Assembly: GCA_963732335.1 (NCBI GenBank)
Contig: CAVSZO010000045.1
Coordinates: forward strand, 1-64,000
DNA: 64,000 nucleotides
Source of the DNA: Desertimonas sp963732335
Lineage (GTDB): Bacteria > Actinomycetota > Acidimicrobiia > Acidimicrobiales > Ilumatobacteraceae
Reading direction: 5' to 3'
The position numbers and the translations under genes were made by a program. The notes beneath the pieces are model-generated. The model was not told where the DNA came from, made no database searches, and was given only the letters and a program-made list of their open reading frames with translations. Position 1 is the stretch's first letter. Every line of letters starts with the position of its first letter. This document shows, in pieces, positions 1-10,261 of this stretch.

Positions 1-497
1 CTGGCCGCGCTCGTTGGTCATCGCCGTCAGGAAGGCGCCGAGGTCGTGGAGGACATCGTCGTAGCGCTCGTCGCCCGTGCGTTCGCGGCGCAGCACGAGG
101 GCAGCGGTGAGCAGGGCGCTCGCTCCGCTGCCGAACTGCCCGTCGCCTTCGCCGGCGAAGCCCGCCATCCCGGCCCCTCGTAGAGGCGGTCGAGCGCCCA
201 CTCGATACCCCGCTCGGCGGACGCCGCCGCCGCTTCCGACTCCGCGAGTCCGGCACCCGCGGCCTGCTCCAGGCTCATCGTGACCCCGGCATGGCGGGTG
301 ATGTTGTAGGCGCCGAGGTCGGTGTCGGTGTCCCGGTCGTAGCGGTACAGCCAGGCGCCATCGTCGCGCTGGTTGCGAACGAACCATCCGACGGCGGCGT
401 CGGCGGAAGCGCGCACTCCACCGCCGTCGGGTCGCCGCAGTGCTCGGCCTGGACGACAAAGGCGCGAGCCCCCGAGCACGAGCACCCACGACAGCAC
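1..497 (-). CDS. Membrane-associated protein of unknown function, partial and frameshifted
   Basis: I do not recognise this gene with certainty. The frame from 497 downward carries a run like AVGWFVRNQRDDGAWLYRYD and then a region about Thr-Arg-His and Leu-Glu-Gln, which resembles the helical-barrel repeats of glucuronyl C5-epimerase or terpene-cyclase type proteins. At about 170 the coding potential moves to another frame, which continues sensibly (GQFGSGASALLTAALVL) to the window edge, so there is one indel and the C-terminus lies outside the window. A hydrophobic stretch near 480-520 suggests an N-terminal membrane anchor, so the real start is probably somewhat upstream of 497. It is divergent from the next gene. 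Confidence 0.35.
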
Positions 498-591
498 GCC
501 CCCGGCGACGACCCGACCGACGCGCGGCGGCGGTCGGGGGGGCCGCCGCGGGCTCGGACATTCGGCCGAGAGTACAAGCGCGGCCGAGCCC

Positions 592-597
592 TAACGT
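592..597 (+). promoter_or_regulatory. -10 box TAACGT of a likely leaderless transcript
   Basis: TAACGT lies 7 nt before the ATG at 605. This matches a TANNNT -10 element placed so that transcription would start at or next to the start codon. The same arrangement recurs at several genes in this window. Confidence 0.4.
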
Positions 598-604
598 GGC
601 GTCG

Positions 605-1086
605 ATGCCCGCCGACCGAGGGTCTGGGCGGTGCCGAGGAGTGCCCGGCTCGCGCCGAGCAGCTGCGCGCTGCGCTGGTCGGGATCGTCGCCGTCGGCGC
701 CGTGCTGGTGCCGCTCGGACGCGAGATCAGCGAGGACAGCCTGCCGCTGTCCAACTACCCGATGTTCACGGCCCGCCGGGAACAGGTCACGTCGATCGAG
801 CGGGCCATCGGCGTCGCATCGGACGGCAGCGAACACGTCCTCGCCCCGGAGCTACGGGGGGACGGTCGAGGTGATCCACGCCGCCCAGACGATCTTCGAC
901 GCCATCCGCGCCGGAACGGCGGACGACCTGTGCGTCGAGATCGCCGGCCGGGTGGCCGAGTAGGGCGACGACGGGACGACCGAGGTAGTCGTCGTGACCG
1001 AGCGCTTCGACATCATCGCCGGCGTCCGCGCGACGACCCCGAACCCGTGGACCGCGCCATCCACGCCCGATGCGAGGTGCCGGTGA
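605..1086 (+). CDS. Small membrane protein of unknown function, frameshifted with an in-frame TAG
   Basis: The ATG at 605 sits 7 nt after a -10-like TAACGT. Coding then jumps frame at about 650 into a stretch with one hydrophobic helix (LRAALVGIVAVGAVLVPLG) followed by a soluble part with SNYPMF. It changes frame again near 860, meets a TAG at 961, and continues in the same frame as plausible protein (TTEVVVVTERFDIIAG) to TGA at 1084-1086. That stop overlaps the GTG of the next gene by 4 nt, as expected for a coupled pair. It probably encodes a small protein with one N-terminal membrane segment that partners the HTTM protein downstream. The breaks look like indel or base errors, but real decay cannot be excluded. 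Confidence 0.45.
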
Positions 1087-1967
1087 GCTGGCTGATGGCG
1101 CCGGCGCCGGCAGGGCAGCTCAACGCCGTCCGGCTGCTGACGATCGGCTATGCCCTCGTCTGGATCGCAATCCGCACGAGCCACTGGCTCGACCTCTCCC
1201 GCCTCCCGTCCACGAGGTGGGAACCAATCGGGATCAGCAACTGGATCGGCAGTCAGCGCACGGCGTCGTCACCGTCGTCGTGGTCGTCGCCGTCGTCGCC
1301 GGGTCGCCGCCCTCGGCGCCGTGGCCTGGCCGGTCAGCGCCGCGGTGTTCGCCGTGGCGTTCCTGTGGCTGAGTCGTTCGGCGCGTCGTGGGGGCAGATC
1401 CTCCACACCGAGCACCTCGTCGCCCTGCATCTCCTCGTGCTCGCCGCCGCGCCGTCGGGGCGTGGCGACTCGGCGACCGCCGGCTGGCCGCTGAAGGTGA
1501 TGAGCGCCGTCACGGTGGCCACCTACTTCGTCGCCGGGGTGGCCAAACTCCGCTTCGGCGGCGGGCTCGACTGGCTCGAGGGCGACGGGCTGCTGCGCCT
1601 CGTCGCCCACGACAACCTGCGCAAGCGCCTCCTCGGCGATGCCTGGTCGCCGATCTCGCCGGTTGCCGTGGGCCATCCGATGATCTTCCAGATCGGGGCG
1701 TGGCTCACGTTGGTCGTCGAGCTCGGTGCCCCGCTGGCATTGCTCGGGCGCCGCTGGGCGTACACCTGGGTCGGCCTCGCCTGGTGTTTCCACCTCGGGT
1801 TCTCGCCCTGATGGCCGTCCTGTTCCCGTACCCGCTGGTCGGGGTCGCCTTCGCGTCGATGCTGCCAGTCGAGCGTCTGTTGGCGTGGCGGCCCACCGGT
1901 CTGGCCGACCGGGTCCGCGGGTACCCCAAGGTCGATGGCGAAGCGCCGCCAGTCTCCGCCCCTGACG
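1083..1967 (+). CDS. HTTM-domain (vitamin K-dependent carboxylase-like) membrane protein, frameshifted
   Basis: A GTG start at 1083 is coupled to the preceding stop. The first 50 residues include a hydrophobic helix (LTIGYALVWIAI) and an HTTM-style SHWLDL segment. After indels near 1230-1330 the protein continues with several membrane helices and conserved-looking motifs (TVATYFVAGVAKLRFGG, GAWLTLVVELGAPLALL, WVGLAWCFHLGF). Another indel at about 1808 restores the final helix MAVLFPYPLVGVAFASM. HTTM proteins have a horizontally-transferred transmembrane domain related to gamma-glutamyl carboxylase; bacterial members mostly have no assigned reaction. The exact stop is uncertain because the frame runs into the next gene; a TGA in another frame lies near 1965. 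Membrane topology supports the family call, which rests on overall pattern rather than on catalytic residues. Confidence 0.58.
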
Positions 1968-1981
1968 TCGTTGTCCACCGT

Positions 1982-3415
1982 GTGCTGCCAATGGGCCGGC
2001 ACCGCTCCCTCGACGACTATGTCGCCGCGGGGGTGGTGCCGGCCGCCGGGTCGCGCTCGACACCGACGCCGCGCGACTGATCGACATCGTCAGTCAGTCC
2101 GGCCTGCACGGGCGCGGCGGGGCCGGGTTCCCGACCGGCACCAAGTGGTCGACGGTCGCCAGCGCTGGCTCTGACGCGTTGCCGACAACCGTCGTCGTCA
2201 ACGGCGCCGAAGGCGAGCCGGGGACGTTCAAGGACCGGGTGATCCTGCGCGCGACCCGTACGCGGTCCTCGAGGGCGCGCTGATCGCCGCTCGTGCCGTC
2301 GGCGCCCCGACGGCGGTCATCGCCCTCAAGTGACGTTCGCCCACGAGATCGAGCGAGTCGAGAAGGCGATCGCCGAGATGGAGGCCGCCGGCTGGGTCGA
2401 TCGCGGTGTGCTCTCCGTGTTCAAGGCCCCGGGAGTACCTCTACGGCGAGGAGACGGCGTTGCTCGAGGCCGTCGCCGGACGTCCCCCGTTCCCGCGCAT
2501 CGCTCCGCCGTGGCGACGCGGTGCGACCGACGTCGTGGTCGACGCCGACGACGCGATGAGCGAGAGCGGCCTCGCCGCCCCGGTGCTGATGGCCGGCGCC
2601 ACCGAGGCTCCGCCGGCGCTGATCAACAACGTCGAGACGATCGCCAACGTGCCGGCGATCATCGCCAACGGCGCCGACTGGTTCCGCTCGCTCGGCACCG
2701 AGCAGTCTCCAGGCACGATCGTCTGCACGGTCAGCGGTTCGACCAAGCGAGCGGGTGTCGCCGAGATCCCGATGGGCACGCCCGTCCGAGTCGCCATCGA
2801 GACGATCGGCGGCGGCCTCGACGTCGGTCGCCGTGTCACCGCCGTGTTGATGGGAGTCGCCAACACCGTCCTGACCGGCGACCAGCTCGACACGCCGATG
2901 AGCTACGAAGCGATGCACGACGCCGGCAGTGGGCTCGGTTCCGCCGGCATGATCGTGCTCGCCGACGACGTCGACCTGCTCGCCGCCGCGGCGGGGGTTG
3001 TCGCGGTTCCTCGCGGTCGAGTCGTGCGGGCAGTGCACGCCGTGCAAGCAGGACGGCCTCGCCCTGGCGGCTCGGTTGACATCGCTGTGCGCAGGGAACG
3101 CCGAACCCGACGACACAGCCACGGTGTCCGACTTGCTCGGCACCGTGGCCGACGGGGCCGGTGCGCCCTCGCCGGTCAGCAGCAGAGCGCCGTCGGCAGC
3201 CTCATCGCCCTCGCCGAGCAGCGCCCTCGGCCACCAGCGACGACGGCGATGCCGAACCAGGCGGGCCGCTGCTCGTCGCCGAGCTGGTCGACATCGTCGA
3301 CGGCCAAGCCGTCTACGACGAAGAGTTCGCCCGTAAGCAGCCCGATTGGACGTACGACGAGATCGACTCCGGCCAATCGCCCGTCGACCGCCTCACCGAC
3401 AAGCGCGCCGACTGA
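1982..3415 (+). CDS. NuoF-like NADH-binding flavin/4Fe-4S subunit, multiply frameshifted
   Basis: The gene shows the landmarks of the 51-kDa NADH dehydrogenase subunit family in order. These are the FMN loop GRGGAGFPTGTKW, the NGAEGEPGTFKDR motif, the NAD-site EYLYGEETALLE motif, NNVETIANVPAI, and the cluster motif ESCGQCTPCKQ whose cysteines bind a 4Fe-4S centre. Such proteins oxidise NAD(P)H and pass electrons through FMN to iron-sulfur clusters. No other nuo genes are nearby, so it is more likely part of a small stand-alone dehydrogenase than of complex I. The frame changes at about 2040, 2265, 2335, 2430, 2995 and 3170-3280, all between conserved blocks, pointing to indel errors. The start (GTG 1982 or ATG 1991) is approximate. 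Confidence 0.8.
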
Positions 3416-3487
3416 CCCGCCAATCTGGGCGGCCTCCACTCATTGGTCGATGTGAGGCCACCAACGTCATCACAGCCGCCAAAGAGT

Positions 3488-4475
3488 TCAGTCGGGCTCG
3501 TCTCCGAGGTCGAGCAGCTGCCTGGGCCGCGGCCGCCGCCGTCATCGTCCCGTTGCGCACGGCGGCCTCGAGCTCCGGGTGCGCCGGCGGACGGCCGGGA
3601 TGGCGCGGAAGCGACCGAGCAGGTGATCGTCGATCGTCGCCCACATCCACTGCACGTCCTGTTCACGGCGGTGCTCGGCGAGCGATCCATCGCGATCGAG
3701 ATGGGCCCGGTGGGCGGTGACCTGGCGCCACACCTCGTCGAGCCCGTCGCCTTCCAGCGCGCTGCACGTCAACACGGGCGGATCCCAGCCGTGCGGAGAC
3801 GGGGCCACGAAGTGCAGCGCCGCGGCGAGCTCCTTGGCCGCCCCGGTGGCCTCGGCGGCGCGGTCGCCGTCGGCCTTGTTGACGGCGATCACGTCGGCGA
3901 GCTCGAGGACGCCCTTCTTGATCCCCTGCAAGGAGTCGCCGGTGCGGGCGAGCATGAGCAACAGGAACGTGTCGACCATGCCCGCCACGGCCACCTCCGA
4001 CTGCCCGGCGCCGACGGTCTCGACGAACACCACGTCGTACCCGGCGGCCTCGACCACGAGGATCGCCTGGCGCGTCGCCGGGTCACCCCGCCGAGCCGCC
4101 CCGACGTCGGCGACGGGCGGATGAACGCCGCGTCCGAGCCGGCCAGTCGGGTCATCCTGGTCTTGTCGCCGAGGATGCTGCCGCCGGTGCGCGATGAGGA
4201 GGGGTCGACCGCCAGCACCGCGACGCGATGGCCGCCGTCGACCAGCCGTGTGCCGACGGCATCGATGAACGTCGACTTGCCCGCCCCTGGGACTCCGCTG
4301 ACGCCGATGCGATGAGCTCCCCCGAGTGGGGGAGCAGGCGGGCGAGCAGCTCCTGGGCCTGTTGCTGATGGTCCGGACGGGTGGATTCGACGAGGGTGAT
4401 CGCCCGGCCGAGCGTCGACCGGTCAGCGGCGAGCACACCGTCGACGTAGGCGTCGAGATCGACTGCCGCGCTCAC
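3488..4475 (-). CDS. meaB: Methylmalonyl-CoA mutase-associated GTPase MeaB, frameshifted
   Basis: This is a SIMIBI-class GTPase that guards and reloads the B12 cofactor of methylmalonyl-CoA mutase. Visible motifs are Walker A GVPGAGKST, AVDPSSSRTGGSILGDKTRM, the switch region FVETVGAGQSE, and the guanine-specificity motif NKADG. The C-terminal ELEAAVRNGTMTA segment is the usual dimerisation tail. The total span of about 329 codons is the normal family length, but the frame shifts near 4320, 4090, 3580 and 3515. The GTG start at 4475 overlaps the mutB stop (GTGA), so it is translationally coupled and is the last gene of the mutA-mutB-meaB operon. It is convergent with the NuoF-like gene, 72 bp apart. 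Confidence 0.86.
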
Positions 4476-6650
4476 TGCGTGAGTTGCTCGAGCAGCTCGG
4501 CGGCGGCTTCGGCGATCACGGTGCCGGGCGGGAAGATCGCCGCGGCGCCTGCTTCGCGCAGCTCGTCGACGTCCTGCGGAGGGATCACCCCGCCGACGAC
4601 GACGAGGATGTCGCCGCGCCCGAGCTCGGTGAGCGCCGCCTTGAGCTCCGGGACCAATGTCAAGTGGCCGCCCGCCAGCGTTGACACGCCGACGACGTGT
4701 ACGTCGGCCTCGACGGCCTGGCGGGCAACCTCGGCGGGAGTCTGGAACAGTGGTCCGACGTCGACGTCGAAGCCGAGATCGGCGAAGGCCGTGGCGATCA
4801 CCTTTTGCCCGCGGTCGTGACCGTCCTGGCCGACCTTGGCGACGAGGATCCTCGGCTGGCGACCGTGATCGAGAGCGAACTGCTCGACGAGCGCCCGCAC
4901 CTTGGCGACGTCGGCCGTGTCGCCGACCTCCTTGCGGTACACGCCGGTAATCGTACGGATCGACGCGGTGTGGCGACCGAACACCGACTCCATCGCCGCG
5001 GTGATCTCGCCGACGGTGGCACACGCCCGGGCGGCAGCGATCGACAGGGCGAGCAGGTTCTCGCTGGCGTCGCGACGCCCGCCGTCGGCGACCAGACGAG
5101 CAGCGGTGGTCAGTCGGGCGAGGGCGTCGTCGCAAGCCTGTTGGTCGCGCTCGGCCCGCAGCCGTGCGAGCTTGGCGACCTGTTCGGCACGCACCGCGGT
5201 GTTGTCGACCTTGAGCACCTCGATGTCGTCGGCGACTGCGGACTTGAACACGTTCACTCCCACGACGGGTTGGCGGCCGGAGTCGATGCGTGCCTGGGTC
5301 TTCGCCGCGGCCTCCTCGATCCGCAGCTTCGGGATGCCCGCCTCGATCGCCTTGGTCATCCCGCCGGCTGCCTCGACCTCGGTGATGTGCGCCCAGGTGC
5401 GGGCGGCCAAGTCGTGAGTCAGACGTTCGACGTAGTAGCTGCCGCCCCACGGGTCGATCACGCGACAGGTTCCGGACTCGTGCTGGAGCACCAGCTGGGT
5501 GTTGCGGGCGATGCGTGCCGAGAAGTCCGTCGGCAGGGCGAGCGCTTCGTCGAGGGCGTTGGTGTGCAGCGACTGGGTGTGCCCTTGGGTGGCTGCCATC
5601 GCCTCGACACACGTGCGCACCACGTTGTTGAACACGTCCTGGGCGGTCAGCGACCAGCCCGACGTCTGGCAGTGCGTGCGCAGCGACAGCGACTTGTCAC
5701 TGCGCGGCGCGAACTGCTTGACGAGCTTCGCCCACAGCAGCCTGGCGGCGCGCAGCTTGGCGACTTCCATGAAGAAGTTCATGCCGATGCCGAAGAAGAA
5801 CGACAGCCGCGGCGCGAACACGTCGATGTCGAGCCCGGCCTGCAGCCCGGTGCGCACGTACTCGACGCCGTCGGCGAGCGTGTAGGCGAGCTCGAGGTCC
5901 GCCGTCGCCCCCGCCTCCTGCATGTGGTAGCCGGAGATCGAGATCGAGTTGAACCTGGGCATCTCGGCGGCAGTGAAGGCGAAGATGTCCGCGACGATCG
6001 CCATCGACGGTTCCGGCGGGTAGATGTACGTGTTGCGGACCATGAACTCCTTGAGGATGTCGTTCTGGATCGTCCCGTCGAGCTTCGCCGCCGGCACGCC
6101 CTGCTCCTCGGCCGCTACGACGTAGAGCGCCATCACCGGGAGCACCGCCCCGTTCATCGTCATCGACACGCTGATCCGGTCGAGCGGGATGCGGTCGAAC
6201 AGCTGGCGCATGTCGAGGATCGAGTCGATCGCCACGCCCGCCATCCCGACGTCGCCGGCGACTCGGGGGTGGTCGCTGTCGTAGCCGCGGTGGGTTGCCA
6301 GATCGAAGGCGACCGAGAGCCCGCGCTGTCCAGCGGCGAGGTTGCGGCGGTAGAAGGCGTTGGACTCCTCGGCCGTGGAGAAGCCGGCGTACTGGCGGAT
6401 CGTCCACGGCCGGGTCACGTACATCGTCGGGTAGGGGCCGCGCAGGAATGGGGCGATGCCGGGGTAGGTGTCGAGGAAGTCGATGCCGTCGAGGTCGGCG
6501 GCGCGTGTACAGGGCGGCGACGTCGATGCCTTCCGGTGTCGACCATGGCACCGCGGCGTCGTCGCCGGCCGCGGTGCGCCAGCGATCGTCGCTGATCGGA
6601 TCGGCGCCCTCGCCGCGCAGGGGCACTCCGGTGAAGTCGGGGATCGTCAC
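4472..6650 (-). CDS. mutB: Methylmalonyl-CoA mutase large (B12-binding) subunit
   Basis: This subunit isomerises (R)-methylmalonyl-CoA to succinyl-CoA with adenosylcobalamin, in propionate and odd-chain or branched amino-acid breakdown. Conserved stretches include PWTIRQYAGFSTAEESNAFY, RGLSVAFDLATHRGYDSDHP, SISGYHMQEAGA and RTHCQTSGWSL in the TIM-barrel half. The C-terminal Rossmann domain holds the base-off B12 motif DGHDRG about 116 residues from the end. Total length of about 725 residues is normal. A single one-base indel near 6510 separates the first 50 residues (IPDFTGVPLRGEG) from the rest. The GTG start at 6650 overlaps the mutA stop by 4 nt and the stop overlaps the meaB start, so all three are coupled. 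Confidence 0.95.
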
Positions 6651-8416
6651 GGCACCGCCAGGTGATCGAGAAGGTCCGCGAGCTGGGCGCGAGCGTCGCC
6701 GGCGAGTTCGTCCGCCGAGTAGACGCGTGTCGCTCCGGCGGCGACCAGCGCGGCTCGCAACTCGTCGCGGCGCGCGTCGTCGACATCGGCGGCGGCGCAG
6801 ATGCAGGCGACGCTCGTGTCGCTGTGTGCGAACGCGTCGGTGATCTCGTCGACGTCGCTCGGTGACCGGCCCACGCGGTGTGCCGAGGCCGGCGATGCCG
6901 AAGTAGTTGGCGGCCGCGGTGATCGGTTGGGCGGTTGCCGCGGACGAGCCCAGCCTGGCGAGGAACACGGCCGGCCGCTTGCCGGATGCCGCGGCGGCGT
7001 CGACCCGCGATGCGGAGCGTCTCGAAGCCGGCCGCCCAGCGATACGGCGGATCCGGCACCGGGCCGTCGGCGGACGGCACAACGTCATCGACGCTCGGGA
7101 ACTCGGTGACGCCGATGATCGGTGCGCGGCGGTGGTCGACGTCGGCGGTGCGAGCGGCCCGGGTCGCGGCGATGCGATCGTCGACGATGCCGGCCTCGAC
7201 GGCGGCGCGGAAGCCACCCGCCGCCTCGACCTCCTGGAACACGTCCCACGCCCGCTCGGCGAGCTGCGTCGGTGAGCTGCTCGACGTACCACGACCCGCC
7301 GGCCGGGTCGATCACCCTGGCCACGTTCGACTCCAGCTCGAGCACCGTCTGCGTGTTGCGGGCCAGTCGCGTCGCCAGCTCGCTCGCCGATCGTCGAACG
7401 ACGGAGTCGTGCGGCAGCACGGTGATGGCGTCAGCGCCGCCGACGGCCGCGGCGAAGCAGGCGATCGTCGCCCGCACGATGTTGACGGCCGGGTCGTAGC
7501 GCGTCGTCATCGCCCGTGACGTGACGGCGTGCAGCGGCACGCCACCGGCGGCGGTCGGATCGCCGGCAGACCTCGGCAACCCGTGCCAGCAGGCGCCGAG
7601 CGGCACGGAACTTGGCGATCGTCGCGAACTGCTCGACGGTCGCGGCGAGACGCACCTCCAGCTGTCCGAACGCAGCCGCGACGTCGAGTCCACCGTCGGT
7701 GAGGGTGCGCAGCGTGGCGACGACGACGGCGAGCGTGTCGCCGAGCTCCTGGGCGTCGGATGCTCCGGCGTCGTGGAAGCGGGTCCCGTCGATCGTTGCG
7801 ACGCGCACGTTGGGGTGCTCGGCGGCGAGGGCACGTGCTTCGTCGAGCATGGCCTGCAGCTGGGCGTCCAGTCGCTCGTTGTCGCGGTCGACCGCCCAGT
7901 TGCCGAACGGATCTGCGCCGAAGGAGCCAGCGACAGCTGCCGCATCGACGCCTTGTCGTTCCCACATCGCCCGCAACGCACCGGGCCGCGTCGATCCAGC
8001 GGATGCCGGCGTCGAGGACGACCGGGGCGATGTCGAAGAGCACGCCGTCGAGCACGAGTCGGAGCGACGTCTCGTCGAGCACGTCGTCACGGCCGAACCG
8101 CAGCCACACCGACGTCGCGCCGCGCTCGAGCTCGTCCACGGCAGCGCGGTGGCCCTGGTGGTGGCGTCGACAAGCTGACGAACGTCCCACCCGCGCGCGC
8201 GTGCCGGCCGGCGGTGCGGCCGCGCACGAACGGTTGGAACCCTGGTAGTCCGGCGTCGGCGGTTCGGTCGTCGGCGGTGTACAGCGGCTCGATCGTGATG
8301 CCGTCGTACGTCGTCGTACGCAGCCGCTCGATGTCGCCGGCGAGCGCCAGCCAAGCGTCGCGATCGGCCGGCGGGAACTCCGCTGCCAACGCCAGGGGGG
8401 CGTCGACGTCAGCCAC
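6647..8416 (-). CDS. mutA: Methylmalonyl-CoA mutase small subunit, heavily frameshifted
   Basis: This is the non-catalytic partner that forms the heterodimer with MutB. Recognisable blocks, each in a different frame, are DRDAWLALAGDIERLRTTTYDG near the N-terminus, SVWLRFGRDDVLDETSLRLV, SGRYDPAVN-like barrel sequence, ARVIDPAGGSWYVEQLTD, GVTEFP and the C-terminal HSDTSVACICAAADV. The B12-binding DxHxxG motif is absent, as is typical of the small subunit. At least six frame changes occur (about 8170, 7985, 7565, 7270, 7020 and 6870) with no loss of conserved blocks, so sequencing indels are the likely cause. The GTG at 8416 lies 6 nt after a -10 box, implying a leaderless operon transcript. Confidence 0.88.
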
Positions 8417-8422
8417 GAGAGC

Positions 8423-8428
8423 AGCCTA
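8423..8428 (-). promoter_or_regulatory. -10 box TAGGCT for the mutA-mutB-meaB operon
   Basis: On the minus strand TAGGCT ends 6 nt before the GTG start at 8416, leaving no room for a leader or RBS. This supports a leaderless operon mRNA. Confidence 0.42.
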
Positions 8429-8432
8429 CGAG

Positions 8433-8867
8433 TCAGCCGGTGTTGACGATGGCGGTGACCTCTCCGTCGGTGACCTCGACGTTGACCCGGTTGGGTCGGA
8501 AGTCGAGGGTGGCCGGCAGGTCCTCGCCGTCGCGGCGCACGACGCGCAGGATCCACCCGCACGCCTCGGCGGCGTCGGTGGCCTCGTCCTCGGTGAGCCC
8601 CACCAGCAGCTCGTCTGCTGACTCCTCGGTGGGCTCGGTGGCGCAGGGCGCGCTGGTCGGCGGGGCCACAGCGTCCGGTTCGCTCGTTTCGGGCACGGTG
8701 GTCTCCGGTTCGGTTGGCTGCGACGGTTCGGTCGTGTCGGCGCCTGCCTCTGGGGTCACGACGTTCGTCGTGTCGCTGGCGGCATCGTCGTCGTCACCGC
8801 ACGCCACCATCGTGGTGGTAAGTACGGCCGTCAGCGCGGCGATCATCAGGGGGCGTTTCAAGTTCAT
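8433..8867 (-). CDS. Secreted lipoprotein with I78-like protease-inhibitor domain
   Basis: The 144-residue product begins with a short basic N-region and hydrophobic core ending in the lipobox VACG, so it is predicted to be a lipidated surface protein. An Asp-rich and then Thr/Pro/Glu-rich linker (residues about 24-75) leads to a C-terminal domain with GLTEDEATDAAEACGWILRV and LDFRPNRVNVEVTDGEVTAI. That pattern resembles the peptidase inhibitor I78 (elastase inhibitor) family, where a small wedge-shaped domain binds proteases. It sits 17 bp upstream of mutA on the same strand but has no metabolic link to it. The inhibitor role is inferred from the C-terminal pattern only. Confidence 0.74.
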   Translation of the reverse strand: MNLKRPLMIAALTAVLTTTMVACGDDDDAASDTTNVVTPEAGADTTEPSQPTEPETTVPETSEPDAVAPPTSAPCATEPTEESADELLVGLTEDEATDAAEACGWILRVVRRDGEDLPATLDFRPNRVNVEVTDGEVTAIVNTG

Positions 8868-8940
8868 CGCCGTTTGACTCTTGCAGACCGCCCGCGGTTC
8901 CCGGAACGAATCCTCAATCGATCGTGGCAGGCTGTCCGTG

Positions 8941-9594
8941 ATGCCGGGGCAGTTCGTGCTTGGGGTCGATCTCGACGGCGTCGTCGCCGACCACACCAGG
9001 AGGTTCCGCGAGATCGTCGCCGAGCGGCGCGGTGTCGATCCCGAGTCGCTCCCGATGGAACGCTCGTGGGACTTCCGCGAGTGGGGCTTCGCACCCGACG
9101 AGTACGACCGGCTGCACAAGCTCGCCGTCACCGAGTACGACATGATCCGCACGATGCCCGTCATCGAGGGAGCCGCCGACGCCCTGTGGCGGCTTTCCGA
9201 CGCCGGAATCTGGTTGCGCATCATCACCCACCGGCTGTACGTCAACTGGGCGCACGAGCGAGCGGTCGGTGACACAGCGGCGTGGCTCGACGAGCACCGC
9301 ATCCCGTACCGCGACCTGTGCTTTCTCGGCGCCAAGCCGGAGGTCCAGGCGGACGCCTACATCGACGACGCACCGCACAACATCACCGCCTTGCGCGAGC
9401 TCGGCAACACCGTGATCGTCTTCGACCAGCCCTACAACCGACACCTCGTCGACGGACCGCGGGCATCGAACTGGGAGGAAGCGGAGTCGATCGTCGCCGA
9501 CCTGGCCGCCGTCAATCTCGGCCAGGTCGCCGTGCAACTCCCGGGCATCGATGCTGGCAGCGATCGCCTCCACGAGCGCCGCCGGGCCGAGTAG
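8941..9594 (+). CDS. 5' nucleotidase, NT5C type (HAD superfamily)
   Basis: The 217-residue protein has the HAD nucleophile motif GVDLDGVVAD (Asp10 and Asp12) at the N-terminus, the Thr-containing motif II in RIITHRLYVNW, and the acidic motif YIDDAPHN near residue 142. Together with the length and the WDFREWGF-type cap region this fits cytosolic deoxyribonucleotidase-type phosphatases that dephosphorylate (deoxy)nucleoside monophosphates. The ATG at 8941 is chosen because the nucleophile motif should lie close to the N-terminus; a CAGGCT hexamer 7 nt upstream could be a degenerate -10. It stands alone, divergent from the lipoprotein gene. Confidence 0.8.
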   Translation: MPGQFVLGVDLDGVVADHTRRFREIVAERRGVDPESLPMERSWDFREWGFAPDEYDRLHKLAVTEYDMIRTMPVIEGAADALWRLSDAGIWLRIITHRLYVNWAHERAVGDTAAWLDEHRIPYRDLCFLGAKPEVQADAYIDDAPHNITALRELGNTVIVFDQPYNRHLVDGPRASNWEEAESIVADLAAVNLGQVAVQLPGIDAGSDRLHERRRAE

Positions 9595-9707
9595 GTCACG
9601 ACGGCCGCACTCCAACGTTGCGAACTGGTTGCAATTTGGCCGCATCTGCGTAACAGGCACCGCTATGATCCGCGCCATCACGTTGCCCTCCGCGTCCTCC
9701 CCCCGCC

Positions 9708-10198
9708 ATGGACACGCTGTGTAGCCTCCCCGCTTCAGGCGGTTCCCCGGGCGCTGCGCTGCTGCTTGGCACCCTCGCGCTCGTGACGGGAGTCGCCGTT
9801 CTCGCCGTGCAACGGCGGCTGGGCGGCGGGCGGGCCGCACCGGCCATCCTCCTCGCGACGATCACCGTCAGCGCACTCTCGATCGTCCTCGCTGCCCACA
9901 CCGCTTCGGCGACGGCGCCACCCAGTTCGACGACGCCGCCCAGCTCGACCGCCCCGGCCGCCGCGTGCATTCCGTCGCCGACCGGGTCGGCCCCCAGGCG
10001 GTCGAGTCCACCTGCCACATCGCCGACGAACGTCGACCTCGACGTCGATCGACGACGACGACTCTGCCGGCGACGACGACGACCACGTTCATCGACCCTG
10101 CCGAGCCGCCGGGCGTCATCGACATCGGAACCACAACGTCGACGTCGACGAGCACCACGTCCACGACCTCCACGACGTCCGACGACGACGTCGAGTAG
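9708..10198 (+). CDS. Two-helix membrane protein with Thr-rich tail, frameshifted
   Basis: The first 60 residues contain two hydrophobic helices. The first is preceded by LPASGG and followed by Arg-Arg, a layout that mimics a sortase sorting signal but at the wrong end of the protein. A low-complexity Ser/Thr/Pro region follows, and near 9965-10060 the sensible frame changes to one carrying ESTCHIADERR and a long Thr/Ser-rich tail that ends at 10198. No start with a good RBS is seen; a TATGAT hexamer lies at 9664-9669. I infer a small surface-exposed membrane protein of unknown function. Between 9595 and 9707 there is no other gene. Confidence 0.4.
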
Positions 10199-10248
10199 CA
10201 CCACGACGTCGAGCACATCGACCTACGTCCACGTCGTCGTCCGTCCCC

Positions 10249-10254
10249 TAGCGT
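10249..10254 (+). promoter_or_regulatory. -10 box TAGCGT of a likely leaderless transcript
   Basis: TAGCGT ends 7 nt before the ATG of the aminotransferase gene at 10262, with no RBS between them. Confidence 0.42.
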
Positions 10255-10261
10255 GGCCGGG

